This document shows positions 48,704 through 56,922 of a stretch of DNA of 64,000 nt, in pieces. Made by a program: the position numbers and the translations under genes. Position 1 is the stretch's first letter; every line of letters begins with the position of its first letter. The notes beneath the pieces are model-generated. The model was not told the DNA's origin, did no database searches, and saw only the letters and a program-made list of their open reading frames with translations. The DNA comes from an uncultured Duncaniella sp. (GTDB taxonomy: Bacteria > Bacteroidota > Bacteroidia > Bacteroidales > Muribaculaceae): contig CAJUIX010000013.1 in assembly GCA_910586665.1 (NCBI GenBank), positions 25,035 through 89,034 of the forward strand, given 5' to 3'.

Positions 48704-50047
48704 TTATTTCTTCGCGGCTGCGGCGCGGGCGCGCATGATGCCCATGACGGTCTGCTTGCCGAGGCGGACATAGTCGACCACCGGGCGCGAGGCAGGACAG
48801 GCGTAGCTGCAAGAGCCACATTCGATACAGTTGGCGATTTTGTTGGCCTCGACCTCCTCCCACTCTTTGAGGCGCGAGAGGGTGGCGAGCAGGAAGGGCT
48901 CGAGTCCCATCGGACAGGCCTCGGCACACTTTCCGCAGCGGATGCAGTTCTCGACCGGGCGGCGGTGGGCATAGCGCTGGTCCAGGAGGATGCCGGATGT
49001 GCCCTTGATCATCGGGGTCTGGAGTGTGGAGGCCGTGCGTCCCATCATCGGGCCGCCGATGATGATTTTTTCAGGCTCGCGGCCGTCGGTGAGGGTGGCG
49101 AGGATGGTGCCGAGGGGCACGCGGAGGTTGCGGCCGGTCTCGCCGTCGTGGAGGGTGAGCACGCGGTCCATAAGTGGTTCGCCGAGGACCACGGCGCGGT
49201 AGACGGCGTAGGCTGTGGCGACGTTCTGCACTATCGCGCCTGTGGCAATCGGGAGGGCGCCCGAGGGCACTTCCTTGCCGATGACGGCTTCGATGAGCTG
49301 CTTCTCACCGCCCTGGGGATACTTGACCTTCATCGGCATTACCTCGAGTCCTGCGACCGAGGAAGCTGCCTCGGTTATGGCGGCGATGGCTTCGGGCTTG
49401 TTGTTCTCGATAGCTATGACGCCGCGGTTCACCCCGGCTGCGCGCATGAGCAGTTCGACACCCTTGACGATTTCCCGCGGGTTCTCGCGCATAAGCATGT
49501 CGTCGCACGACAGGCAGGGCTCACACTCGGCTGCGTTGATTATTACCACCTCGGCCTTGGAGCCGGGAGGGGGTGAGAGCTTCACATGTGTGGGGAAGGT
49601 GGCACCGCCGAGACCGACGATGCCGGCATTTTTGATGATGTCGATGATTGCCTTGGCGTCGAGGGTGGCGAGGTCGTTGCCGGTGCGCACCGGGGTGTCG
49701 CGCTTGGCGAGAGCCTGTGCGTCGGCTTCGCGGTCGGCCTCGTCGCTCTTGATATAGATAGCCTGCACCGGCATCCCCTGGGGTGTGCGGGCGATGTCAA
49801 TCTTGGTCACGGTGCCTGAAATCGGGGTGTGGACAGGCGCTGACACGAAGCCTCCGGCCTCGGCCACGCAGTCGCCGCGCTTGACCTTGTCGCCCTTCTT
49901 GACAATGGGGTTGGCTGGGGCGCCGATGTGTTGCGACACGGGGAGAACCACCTCTTCGGGCAGGGGGACGTTCTCGATTGGTTTGCCGGCGGCAATCTTG
50001 TTTTCGGCGGGGTGTACACCGCCTATTTTAAAGGTATGGAGTTTCAT
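48704..50047 (-). CDS. rnfC: Electron transport complex subunit RnfC
   Basis: A 447-residue peripheral subunit of the Na+-translocating ferredoxin:NAD+ reductase (Rnf). The N-terminal region starts HTFKIGGVHPAENK and has a glycine-rich NADH/FMN site GLGGATFPTHVKL. Near the C-terminus are two four-cysteine ferredoxin motifs: CIRCGKCAEACPMGL and CIECGSCSYACPASRP. RnfC docks NADH and passes electrons with RnfB to the membrane core. The gene starts 11 nt after rnfB and is followed by a terminator, with no rnfD, G, E or A downstream. Confidence 0.95.
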   Translation of the reverse strand: MKLHTFKIGGVHPAENKIAAGKPIENVPLPEEVVLPVSQHIGAPANPIVKKGDKVKRGDCVAEAGGFVSAPVHTPISGTVTKIDIARTPQGMPVQAIYIKSDEADREADAQALAKRDTPVRTGNDLATLDAKAIIDIIKNAGIVGLGGATFPTHVKLSPPPGSKAEVVIINAAECEPCLSCDDMLMRENPREIVKGVELLMRAAGVNRGVIAIENNKPEAIAAITEAASSVAGLEVMPMKVKYPQGGEKQLIEAVIGKEVPSGALPIATGAIVQNVATAYAVYRAVVLGEPLMDRVLTLHDGETGRNLRVPLGTILATLTDGREPEKIIIGGPMMGRTASTLQTPMIKGTSGILLDQRYAHRRPVENCIRCGKCAEACPMGLEPFLLATLSRLKEWEEVEANKIANCIECGSCSYACPASRPVVDYVRLGKQTVMGIMRARAAAAKK

Positions 50048-50058
50048 GACTTTTGAAT

Positions 50059-50922
50059 TCAGGCGGTGGTTTCTTCAACTTTTTCTTTGGCGGGTGCAGC
50101 CTTCTTCACGGGGAAGTTGACGGCGTGGATTGCATGGGTCGGGCAGACGTCCACGCACTTGCGGCACAGCTTGCACTTCTCATAGTCGATATACGAGAGG
50201 TTGTTGGCAATGGTTATGGCCTCGTGGGTGCACTCCTTGGCGCACTTCGAGCAGCCTATACATGCCACCTTGCACTCCTTCATGGCAGCCGCGCCCTTCT
50301 CCTTGTTGGAGCAGGCGACGTAGACCCTCATTCCGCGCGGGCCTTTGTAGCGAAGCTCGATGATGGCTCGCGGACAGGCCTTGACACAGGCACCGCAGCC
50401 TACGCACTTGTCTTCGCTGACTTCGGGGAGGCCGGTCTCGCGGTTCATGTGGATGGCGTCGTAGGGACAGGCTGCCACACAGTCGCCGCAGCCGAGACAG
50501 CCGTTGGGACAGCTGCTCTCGCCGGTGCCGAGCGATGCGAGCACGGCGCATGAGGGCGCTCCCTCGAAGCGGGCTATCTGCGGACGGAGGTCGCAAGTGC
50601 CGTTACATTTGATTACCGCGATTTTCGGCTTGGCTTCCGAGGCTGTCAGGCCGACGATGTCGCCAATCTGCTTCATGACAGCGGCGCCCGACGAGGGGCA
50701 GTTGAGCCCTTCGAGGGTGGTTGCACCTACACAGGCCACGGCGAAGTCGCGACAGCCGCTGCGTCCGCAGCCGCCGCAGTTAGCACCCGGCAGGAGTGCT
50801 TCAACTTGGTCAATACGGGGATCTTCCTGAACATGGAAGCGCTTTGCGACAACGTAGAGCACGGCTGCGCCCACGATGCCGATTATCCCGAGGACAATGA
50901 TTGATGTTACTATAATGTTCAT
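50059..50922 (-). CDS. rnfB: Electron transport complex subunit RnfB
   Basis: A 287-residue ferredoxin-type subunit with one N-terminal membrane helix (IIVTSIIVLGIIGIVGAAVLY). A [4Fe-4S] domain with the motif GANCGGCGRSGC is followed by four ferredoxin cysteine clusters: CPNGCLGCGDCVAACP, CVGCGACVKACP, CIGCSKCAKECT and CKLCRKCVDVCP. It hands electrons from reduced ferredoxin to the rest of the Rnf complex at the inner membrane. It lies 55 nt downstream of the rseC-like gene and is co-transcribed with it and rnfC. Confidence 0.96.
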   Translation of the reverse strand: MNIIVTSIIVLGIIGIVGAAVLYVVAKRFHVQEDPRIDQVEALLPGANCGGCGRSGCRDFAVACVGATTLEGLNCPSSGAAVMKQIGDIVGLTASEAKPKIAVIKCNGTCDLRPQIARFEGAPSCAVLASLGTGESSCPNGCLGCGDCVAACPYDAIHMNRETGLPEVSEDKCVGCGACVKACPRAIIELRYKGPRGMRVYVACSNKEKGAAAMKECKVACIGCSKCAKECTHEAITIANNLSYIDYEKCKLCRKCVDVCPTHAIHAVNFPVKKAAPAKEKVEETTA

Positions 50923-50977
50923 GGTAAGATTGATAATTTCATGAATGTGATATTGTTGATGCTGATTGGTTCCTGAT

Positions 50978-51403
50978 TTATATTACCCTGACCTTCCACT
51001 TGATTTTCTGGGCGAGGTGCCTGCGCTTCAGATATAGGAGGAAGTCATAGAGCGCGAGGGAGGCGAAGCCTATAGCGAGCGACCAGCCGCCCGTCTCGGG
51101 CCATGCGAAGCGGCACACGAGCGTCACTCCGGCAAAGATAATGGTCGGGAGGATGAGCGCCCACCATGCCGCAAGGAGGGTCGAGCCGGATGTGGCACAG
51201 GCCTCCACGCGCTGCCCGACGGCATACGCGCCGGCGTCGGGGGTGTCGATAGTCAGTAGTTCCTTGCCTCCTCCGTCCTTGCTGTTGCAGAGCGCCGTGA
51301 TTGCGCAACCGTCACATTTGCAGGCTTCTTCGGTGCGGATAACAAGATAGCCGGGCTCGATTTTCTCGATGACACCACGGTGGCTTACGTCTTCTTTACT
51401 CAT
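50978..51403 (-). CDS. rseC: SoxR-reducing system / RseC family protein
   Basis: A 141-residue membrane protein with two transmembrane segments (LLAAWWALILPTIIFAGVTL and TGGWSLAIGFASLALYDFLLY, quoted as separate helices). Before them lies a cysteine-rich patch, CKCDGCAITALC, typical of RseC. RseC was first seen next to rse/rnf functions and affects SoxR reduction through Rnf. It is first in the operon and has a perfect promoter upstream. Its role in electron transfer or complex maturation is inferred from family and position. Confidence 0.85.
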   Translation of the reverse strand: MSKEDVSHRGVIEKIEPGYLVIRTEEACKCDGCAITALCNSKDGGGKELLTIDTPDAGAYAVGQRVEACATSGSTLLAAWWALILPTIIFAGVTLVCRFAWPETGGWSLAIGFASLALYDFLLYLKRRHLAQKIKWKVRVI

Positions 51404-51458
51404 GATAATAGATAAAAAATACTCGGGAAATCCGGCGACTTCCCTGTATATGCGGCAA

Positions 51459-51490
51459 CAAAGTTAAGGATTTTCTGCAAAAGGAGCAAA
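51459..51490 (-). promoter_or_regulatory. Promoter of rseC-rnfB-rnfC
   Basis: On the minus strand TTTG (51490-51487), a 20-nt spacer, and TAACTTTG (51466-51459) fit the Bacteroidetes consensus exactly. The start codon lies at 51403, so the leader is about 50 nt. Confidence 0.75.
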
Positions 51491-51594
51491 ACAAAGAGCA
51501 TCTCCCGGGCAGAAAAAATCCTCAGTTCCAGCCGGCACACCTTCCCGATTGATATTGCAAAATATGCCGGATGTAGGGATACTGCCCTTGAATG

Positions 51595-52347
51595 TCAGCC
51601 GTGGAGGGCCACTTTGCGGCGCTCTTCGCGGATGAGGCGGGGGAGGGTCTTGATGAAGTTCCAGTAGCGGGGGACGTTCTTCTGCGGCTGCTCCAGGGCG
51701 CGGTGGAGCCATTCGAGGCGCAGACGGAGCATCCATTTGGGGGCGCGCCTGACGTCGCCGACACCGGCGTTGAAGTTGAAAATAGCCCCGTAGCCGAACA
51801 TGACGCCCCGTCTGAGGTAGGGTTTGAGCCTCGCCATGAACATTTCCTGCTTCGGAGCACCGAGACTAACCCAGATGATGTCGGGGTTGTCGGCATTGAT
51901 CATGTCGGCTATCCCCTGGTAGTCAAAGTCGTCGACGGCACGGAAGGGGAGGGTCTCGAAACGCATGTCGCGTATCTTCGGGTCGATTTTCGACAGATTT
52001 TCACGCAGTCCGGCCAGCACCTCCTCGGTGTTGCCGAGGAAGAACTGGCGGAAGCGCCTCATTTTGATATATTTGATGAAGATGTCGGCTCCGATGTAGC
52101 TGTCGATAGGCTCTTTGTGTATCCAGGCGAGGATTTTGGCGAGGACGCTGCCGTCGCAGTTGTTGACGAGGGCGCCGTTGAGCACTTTGAGGAATTCCGG
52201 GTTGTGGTTGGCCACGGTGAGGTTGTTGGCCTCGACGGAGCAGCTGTAGCCCGGGATTCCTTTCTCGATAGCGTCGAAGATAGTGCGGTCGAGCTTGTCG
52301 CGGTCAAACTCTATCCTGACGTTGAAGTAGGTTTTCTCATCTGCCAT
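51595..52347 (-). CDS. WecG/TagA/CpsF family glycosyltransferase
   Basis: A 250-residue cytoplasmic-face glycosyltransferase (GT26). Conserved pieces are ANNLTVANHNPEF, GADIFIKY, FFLGNTEEVLAGL, IIWVSLGAPKQEMFMA and FNFNAGVGDVRRAPKWML, finishing with LEWLHRAL. Family members add an N-acetylmannosaminuronic acid, N-acetylmannosamine or related sugar to an undecaprenyl-linked intermediate during capsule, teichoic acid or common-antigen synthesis. It overlaps the epimerase gene by 11 nt, so the two are coupled, and is last in a three-gene minus-strand glycan group. Confidence 0.9.
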   Translation of the reverse strand: MADEKTYFNVRIEFDRDKLDRTIFDAIEKGIPGYSCSVEANNLTVANHNPEFLKVLNGALVNNCDGSVLAKILAWIHKEPIDSYIGADIFIKYIKMRRFRQFFLGNTEEVLAGLRENLSKIDPKIRDMRFETLPFRAVDDFDYQGIADMINADNPDIIWVSLGAPKQEMFMARLKPYLRRGVMFGYGAIFNFNAGVGDVRRAPKWMLRLRLEWLHRALEQPQKNVPRYWNFIKTLPRLIREERRKVALHG

Positions 52348-53353
52348 AGGCTGCGTTGTCTTTAGCTATTGCGTTTTCAACCCATTCGTACTGCTGGCGC
52401 AGACCCTCCTCGAGGCTCATGCGCGGCTCCCAGCCGAGAATCTCGCGAGCCTTCGTGAAGTCGGCGCTGCGGGCTTTGTCACCCTCTGGTTTGGTGGTGT
52501 CGAAGAATGGCTTTATGTCTTTGCCGCTGATGCGGACCACTGTCTTGGCAATCTCGGCAATCGAGGTGCACACGGAGGGGCCGATCTGTATCCAGCCGTG
52601 GCCCCACCCCTTCTCGAGGGCGAGCACGAGGGCGTCGACGACGTCGTTGACATGGAGGAAGGCGCGACCCTGCTTGCCGCTGCCCCAGACGACGAAGTCC
52701 TCCTTGGGGTAGTTGATGGCCTTGCGGATGAGGGCGGGTATCACTTGGCTGCGCTCGCCATAGTCGCAGGGGGAGCCATAGACATTGTGGAACTGGAGTG
52801 TGCAGCAGGGGATGCCGGTCTCCTTTTCAAGATAGCCGATTTCGAGTTGTCCCATGAGCTTGCTCCAGCCGTAGGCCGACTCGGGGAGTGCGGGAAAGAG
52901 CTCGTCCTCGCGCAGGGGAATCACTTCGAGGCTGTTCTGGCGCGTCAGCGGGTAGCTGCATGCCGTCCCGACATATATCAGCCCCTTGATGCGCTCCTTG
53001 CCGGCCTTGCGCACGGAGTGGAAGAGGTTGGTGTTGATGAGGTTATTCTGACGGAAGAGGTCGCCCTGGTTGCCGAAGACATAGTTGATGCCGGCGACGA
53101 TGTCAGCGAGGTGGATGACATATTCGTTGGCGTTGACCACGCTGTCGATGTCGGCGTGCCCGTCGGAAAGGTCTATGTTGAAAAACCGGGTGTCGAGGTC
53201 GATTACCGGCTTGCCGGACTCGTCGTTGAGATATTCGAGTTTTCCGCGCCAGAGGTTGTCGACGACACTGACGTCGTGTCCCTCCTTGACGAGGCGTTTG
53301 ACAAGGTTGCTTCCTATCATGCCGCAACCGCCGGTGACAAGTATTTTGCTCAT
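52337..53353 (-). CDS. NAD-dependent sugar-nucleotide epimerase/dehydratase
   Basis: A 338-residue short-chain dehydrogenase (extended SDR) enzyme. The NAD-binding site is GGCGMIGSNLV near the N-terminus; the active-site Tyr-Lys pair is in YGWSKLMGQ and the Ser/Thr in TACSYPL. It is close to GDP-L-fucose synthase/UDP-galactose 4-epimerase-like enzymes; the exact sugar is not determinable. It supplies or tailors an activated sugar for the neighbouring glycosyltransferases. It follows the GT4 gene by 37 nt and overlaps the WecG-type gene by 11 nt. Confidence 0.88.
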   Translation of the reverse strand: MSKILVTGGCGMIGSNLVKRLVKEGHDVSVVDNLWRGKLEYLNDESGKPVIDLDTRFFNIDLSDGHADIDSVVNANEYVIHLADIVAGINYVFGNQGDLFRQNNLINTNLFHSVRKAGKERIKGLIYVGTACSYPLTRQNSLEVIPLREDELFPALPESAYGWSKLMGQLEIGYLEKETGIPCCTLQFHNVYGSPCDYGERSQVIPALIRKAINYPKEDFVVWGSGKQGRAFLHVNDVVDALVLALEKGWGHGWIQIGPSVCTSIAEIAKTVVRISGKDIKPFFDTTKPEGDKARSADFTKAREILGWEPRMSLEEGLRQQYEWVENAIAKDNAAYGR

Positions 53354-53390
53354 AGCATTATCTTGTGGATGTGTATAATGAATGTGTGAT

Positions 53391-54470
53391 TTATTTGTTC
53401 AATACATGCGTCGAGGGGAGAGTGAGGCTGTCGTATATTTTCCCGAGTTCACGGCCTATCGTGTGGATGTCCAGGGTCTTTTGTGCCAGGGTGCGTGATG
53501 CGGCGCCTATCCTCTCACGCAGTTCCCGGTCATCAATCATGCGCTCGAGCTGTGAGGCGAGTGCGGGGCAGTCGCCCGGGTTGAAGAGGAGTATGTCCTC
53601 GCCGTCATGGACGAAGTCGGGGAGGCTGCCTACAGGCGTCGCCACGACCGGGAGTCCGTAGGCCCACGCGTCAATCACAGCCATAGGGAAACCCTCGGCA
53701 TAGCTCGGCAGGCAGAGGACGGACGCCCGTCGGAAGAGCCGGTCCTTATCCTCGCCGGCAACCCAGCCGGCAAATTCTATCTGACTTCCGACTCCAAGCT
53801 CCTCGGCAAGGGCCTTCCCCTTGTCAATCTCCCCGCTGCCGGCAAAGATGACTTTCCAGTCGGGATGCGAGGGGGCAATCATGGCAAAGGCTCGGATGAG
53901 GTCGGCGTAGCCCTTGCGCCCGTTGACCACCCCTGCAGAAATAATCCATTTCTCCTTTTCAAGAGGCGGGAGCTGCCGGCTGACAGCCGGAGGGCAGGGA
54001 TTGTAGAGGACCGCGGCCTTATTATCCATATGCAGGCGCTTGTTGACCTCCTTTTTCCAGAACTCGGAGAGGACCACCACTTTGTCGGCATCGCTGAAGA
54101 GGCTTTTGTAGACATCGCCATAGGCTCCGTCGACGGTCGACGCCATGTCGAAGGCGTGGAGGTGGACTATTGTCTTCTTGCCGGTCAGTTTTGCCAGTTT
54201 CATGAACAGTCGTTTGCGTATGGCAGAGGGCGCCTCTCCGATATGGGCATGGACTGTGTCGCACCAGGGCAGATACCAGAGGTAGCGCGCCATCCCTCCG
54301 AAGAAGTAGATGAGTTTCGTCAGTTTTGACCCGCTGCGGTGGGTGGCTATCCACTTGCAGCCGTGGTCGCGCCACTCGTCGGTTTGCTCATGGGCCATGA
54401 CGACCGACGATATCCCCCCGTGGGAGTGACGGGAGGTCGCAAGCACTATCACTTTTGGGAAAATTGACAT
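53391..54470 (-). CDS. Glycosyltransferase family 4 protein
   Basis: A 359-residue retaining glycosyltransferase of the GT-B fold. The N-terminal half has the acceptor-binding GISSVVMAHEQTDEWR and DTVHAHIGEAPS. The C-terminal half carries the donor site: GVVNGRKGYADLIRAFAMI, IFAGSGEIDKGK, and the EX7E-like YAEGFPMAVIDAWAYGLPVV. It likely transfers one sugar to a lipid-linked or surface glycan. It is the first gene of the glycan group. The nearest upstream element is the GH3 terminator at 54516-54545; a clear promoter was not found in the short gap. Confidence 0.9.
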   Translation of the reverse strand: MSIFPKVIVLATSRHSHGGISSVVMAHEQTDEWRDHGCKWIATHRSGSKLTKLIYFFGGMARYLWYLPWCDTVHAHIGEAPSAIRKRLFMKLAKLTGKKTIVHLHAFDMASTVDGAYGDVYKSLFSDADKVVVLSEFWKKEVNKRLHMDNKAAVLYNPCPPAVSRQLPPLEKEKWIISAGVVNGRKGYADLIRAFAMIAPSHPDWKVIFAGSGEIDKGKALAEELGVGSQIEFAGWVAGEDKDRLFRRASVLCLPSYAEGFPMAVIDAWAYGLPVVATPVGSLPDFVHDGEDILLFNPGDCPALASQLERMIDDRELRERIGAASRTLAQKTLDIHTIGRELGKIYDSLTLPSTHVLNK

Positions 54471-54515
54471 TCTCTTATCTACTTACAAAGCTTGGTTTAT
54501 TGAAAAAACGTTAAC

Positions 54516-54545
54516 AGGGCAGGAAAATTGTGTGAATCCTGCCCT
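54516..54545 (-). terminator. Terminator of the GH3 gene
   Basis: The plus-strand arms AGGGCAGGA (54516-54524) and TCCTGCCCT (54537-54545) form a perfect 9-bp stem with a 12-nt loop. On the minus strand it is followed by GTTAACGTTTTTTC, a usable T-run. It begins 18 nt after the GH3 stop codon. Confidence 0.75.
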
Positions 54546-54562
54546 TGTTTTTTAAACATGCT

Positions 54563-56890
54563 TCAGATATTTGGTCTGTCCCAGGTGTAGGTGGTTGTGC
54601 AGCGGACGGGCACGGAGAGATTGCCTACGCTCAAGGTGAAGTCTCCCTCCTCGAGTGTCCAGTGGCCGGCGGCGTTGACAAAGGCAAGGTCCGATGCGGG
54701 CACATGGAACTTCACTGCGCGGGTCTCGCCAGGCATGAGTGCGAGCTTCGAGAAGGCGCGCAGGCGCTTGTTGTCGGGCACGATTGAGGCCACATGGTCG
54801 GAGGAGAAGAGTAGCACGGCCTCTTTGCCGTCGATAGAGCCGGTGTTGGTGATGTCGACGCTCACGGTGAGCATGTCGGACGGTCCGAACTCCTTCTTGT
54901 CGACGCTGAGGTTGGAATAGGCGAAGGTGGTGTAGCTCTTGCCGTAGCCGAAGGGCCACTGTACGTTGACGCGGGCGTCGTAGTCATAGACACCCTCCAT
55001 TTTTCCCACCTCCTCGCTGACCTTGTAGTCATAGGTGACGAGCGAGTTGATTTCACGCGGATAGGTGAAGGGGAGTTTGGCCGAGAAGTTTTTCTGCCCG
55101 GCGAGGAGGAGCGCGAGGGCGTCGCCACCGAAGTTGCCGGGGATGATAATATCGACTATGCCCTTTGCGAGAGGCTCGATGTCGGCAAGGATGCGGGGAC
55201 GTCCCTCGTTGATGACGAGCACAATGGGTTTGCCGGTGGCTGCGAGGCGCTTCACCATGTCGCGCTGGTTGGCTGAGAGGTAGAGGTCTGAGATGTTGCC
55301 CGGGGTCTCGCAGTAGGAGTTCTCACCGATGCAGGCCACGATGACGTCGGCCTCGGCGGCTGCCTTGACGGCCTCGGCGAAGTCGGCTACGGTCTCATCC
55401 TGGAAGCTGCCTTCCTGGTTGAAGCTGACTGTCGGGACGTACTTGACCATGTCTGCTCCGAAAGTGTTGGTTAGGGCTTCGAGGATGGTGTTGTAGTCCT
55501 TGGCGTAGGAGTCGGAGAGGTGGCCCTGCCAGGTGTATGACCATCCGCCGTTGAGCGAGCGCATCGAGCAGGCGGTCGGGCCGGTGACCAGTAGCTTGGT
55601 GCCCCGGCGCAGCGGGAGTATGTTGTCGTCGTTCTTCAGGAGCACCATAGTTTCGGCAGCGGCGTCGAGTGCTGCCTTGCGATGTTTCTCAGAGGCGAAT
55701 TCGGGGTAGTCTTTGAGCAGGGTGTTGGGATGCTCGAAGAGGCCGAGGCGGTATTTGAGACGCAAGGCTCTCGCTGCTGCGTCGTCGATGCGGCTCATCG
55801 GGATGCCGCCTTCATCGACGAGTTCTTTGAGTATCTCGCAGTAGTCTGTCTTGTAAGGCTCCATAGCCATGTCGATGCCGGCATTGATTGCTATGCGTAT
55901 GGCGTCTTTCTTGTCCTTGGCCACCTTCTCGCGGATGTAGAGATTGTTGATGTCGGCCCAGTCGGTGACGATGAGGCCGTCCCACTGTAGGTCCTCCTTG
56001 AGCCACTTTGTGAGCAGTATCGGGTCCGCGTGGACGGGGGTGCCGTTGATTGATGAGGAGTTGACCATGACAGATAGCGCACCGTATTTTATTGCTTCGA
56101 GATATGGCGCGAAGTGTTTTTCACGCAGGTCGGAAGGGGAGATGTAGGCTGGTGTGCGGTCTTTGCCTGACAGCGGGGCGCCGTAGCCCATGAAATGTTT
56201 GAGGGAGACGGCTATGTGGTTACGGTCGACATGGTTGGGGTCGTCACCCTGGAAGCCTTTTACCGCAGCGACGCCCATGAGTGCGTTGACGAGCGGATCC
56301 TCTCCGTAGTTTTCCCAGAAGCGCGGCCATGCCGGATTACGGTCAAGATCGAGGGTCGGCGAGAAGGTCCAGGGGCAGTCGCTCGCGCGGGTTTCGTAGG
56401 CTGTGATTTCAGCCGCTTTCCGACACAGTTCGGTGTCGAATGAAGCCGCTACATTGAGGTTCTGCGGGAAGAGGATGCCGCCGTTGGTGTAGGTGGTGCC
56501 GTGGTTCTGGTCGAGGCCGTAGATGCAGGGGATGCCGATGTGCTTCATGGATGCCTCCTGGATTTGCGGGATGATTTCGTTCCATGCCTTGGCGTCGAGG
56601 CAGTAGGAGTAGGGGGCGTTGAGTATCGAGCCTACCTTATATATGCCGAATATGGTGTCGAGCTTGGCCGGGACGATTCTGAACCGGCCGCCGGGGCCGA
56701 CCTCGCCGAGCAGGTCGAGCTGCAATTGTGTCATCTGGCCTATCTTCTCCTCGAGAGTCATGCGCGAGAGTGTCTCGCTCACCTTTTTCTCGATTTCAGG
56801 GTCGGCGGGAATCACCGGGAGGGTGATAGGTGTGTAGGCCATAGCCGGAATCGCTATGGTCAGGAGGGAAAGTAATAGATTTCGTAGCAC
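54563..56890 (-). CDS. Secreted glycoside hydrolase family 3 beta-glucosidase
   Basis: A 775-residue exported GH3 enzyme (signal LLLSLLTIAIPAMA). The N-terminal TIM-barrel-type domain contains YGLDQNHGTTYTNGGILFPQ in part, SLKHFMGYGAPLSGKDR and the catalytic nucleophile Asp in LIVTDWADINNL. The alpha/beta sandwich domain includes LVTGPTACSMRSLNGG, and a C-terminal fibronectin III-like domain ends in TYTWDRPNI. It removes beta-linked glucose or related units from oligosaccharides. It probably acts with other polysaccharide-degrading enzymes of the organism. It follows the HD-domain gene by 32 nt and may share its transcript. Confidence 0.93.
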   Translation of the reverse strand: MLRNLLLSLLTIAIPAMAYTPITLPVIPADPEIEKKVSETLSRMTLEEKIGQMTQLQLDLLGEVGPGGRFRIVPAKLDTIFGIYKVGSILNAPYSYCLDAKAWNEIIPQIQEASMKHIGIPCIYGLDQNHGTTYTNGGILFPQNLNVAASFDTELCRKAAEITAYETRASDCPWTFSPTLDLDRNPAWPRFWENYGEDPLVNALMGVAAVKGFQGDDPNHVDRNHIAVSLKHFMGYGAPLSGKDRTPAYISPSDLREKHFAPYLEAIKYGALSVMVNSSSINGTPVHADPILLTKWLKEDLQWDGLIVTDWADINNLYIREKVAKDKKDAIRIAINAGIDMAMEPYKTDYCEILKELVDEGGIPMSRIDDAAARALRLKYRLGLFEHPNTLLKDYPEFASEKHRKAALDAAAETMVLLKNDDNILPLRRGTKLLVTGPTACSMRSLNGGWSYTWQGHLSDSYAKDYNTILEALTNTFGADMVKYVPTVSFNQEGSFQDETVADFAEAVKAAAEADVIVACIGENSYCETPGNISDLYLSANQRDMVKRLAATGKPIVLVINEGRPRILADIEPLAKGIVDIIIPGNFGGDALALLLAGQKNFSAKLPFTYPREINSLVTYDYKVSEEVGKMEGVYDYDARVNVQWPFGYGKSYTTFAYSNLSVDKKEFGPSDMLTVSVDITNTGSIDGKEAVLLFSSDHVASIVPDNKRLRAFSKLALMPGETRAVKFHVPASDLAFVNAAGHWTLEEGDFTLSVGNLSVPVRCTTTYTWDRPNI

Positions 56891-56922
56891 TGTGGTGTTG
56901 GATTATGTTATAAACTGGTTTT

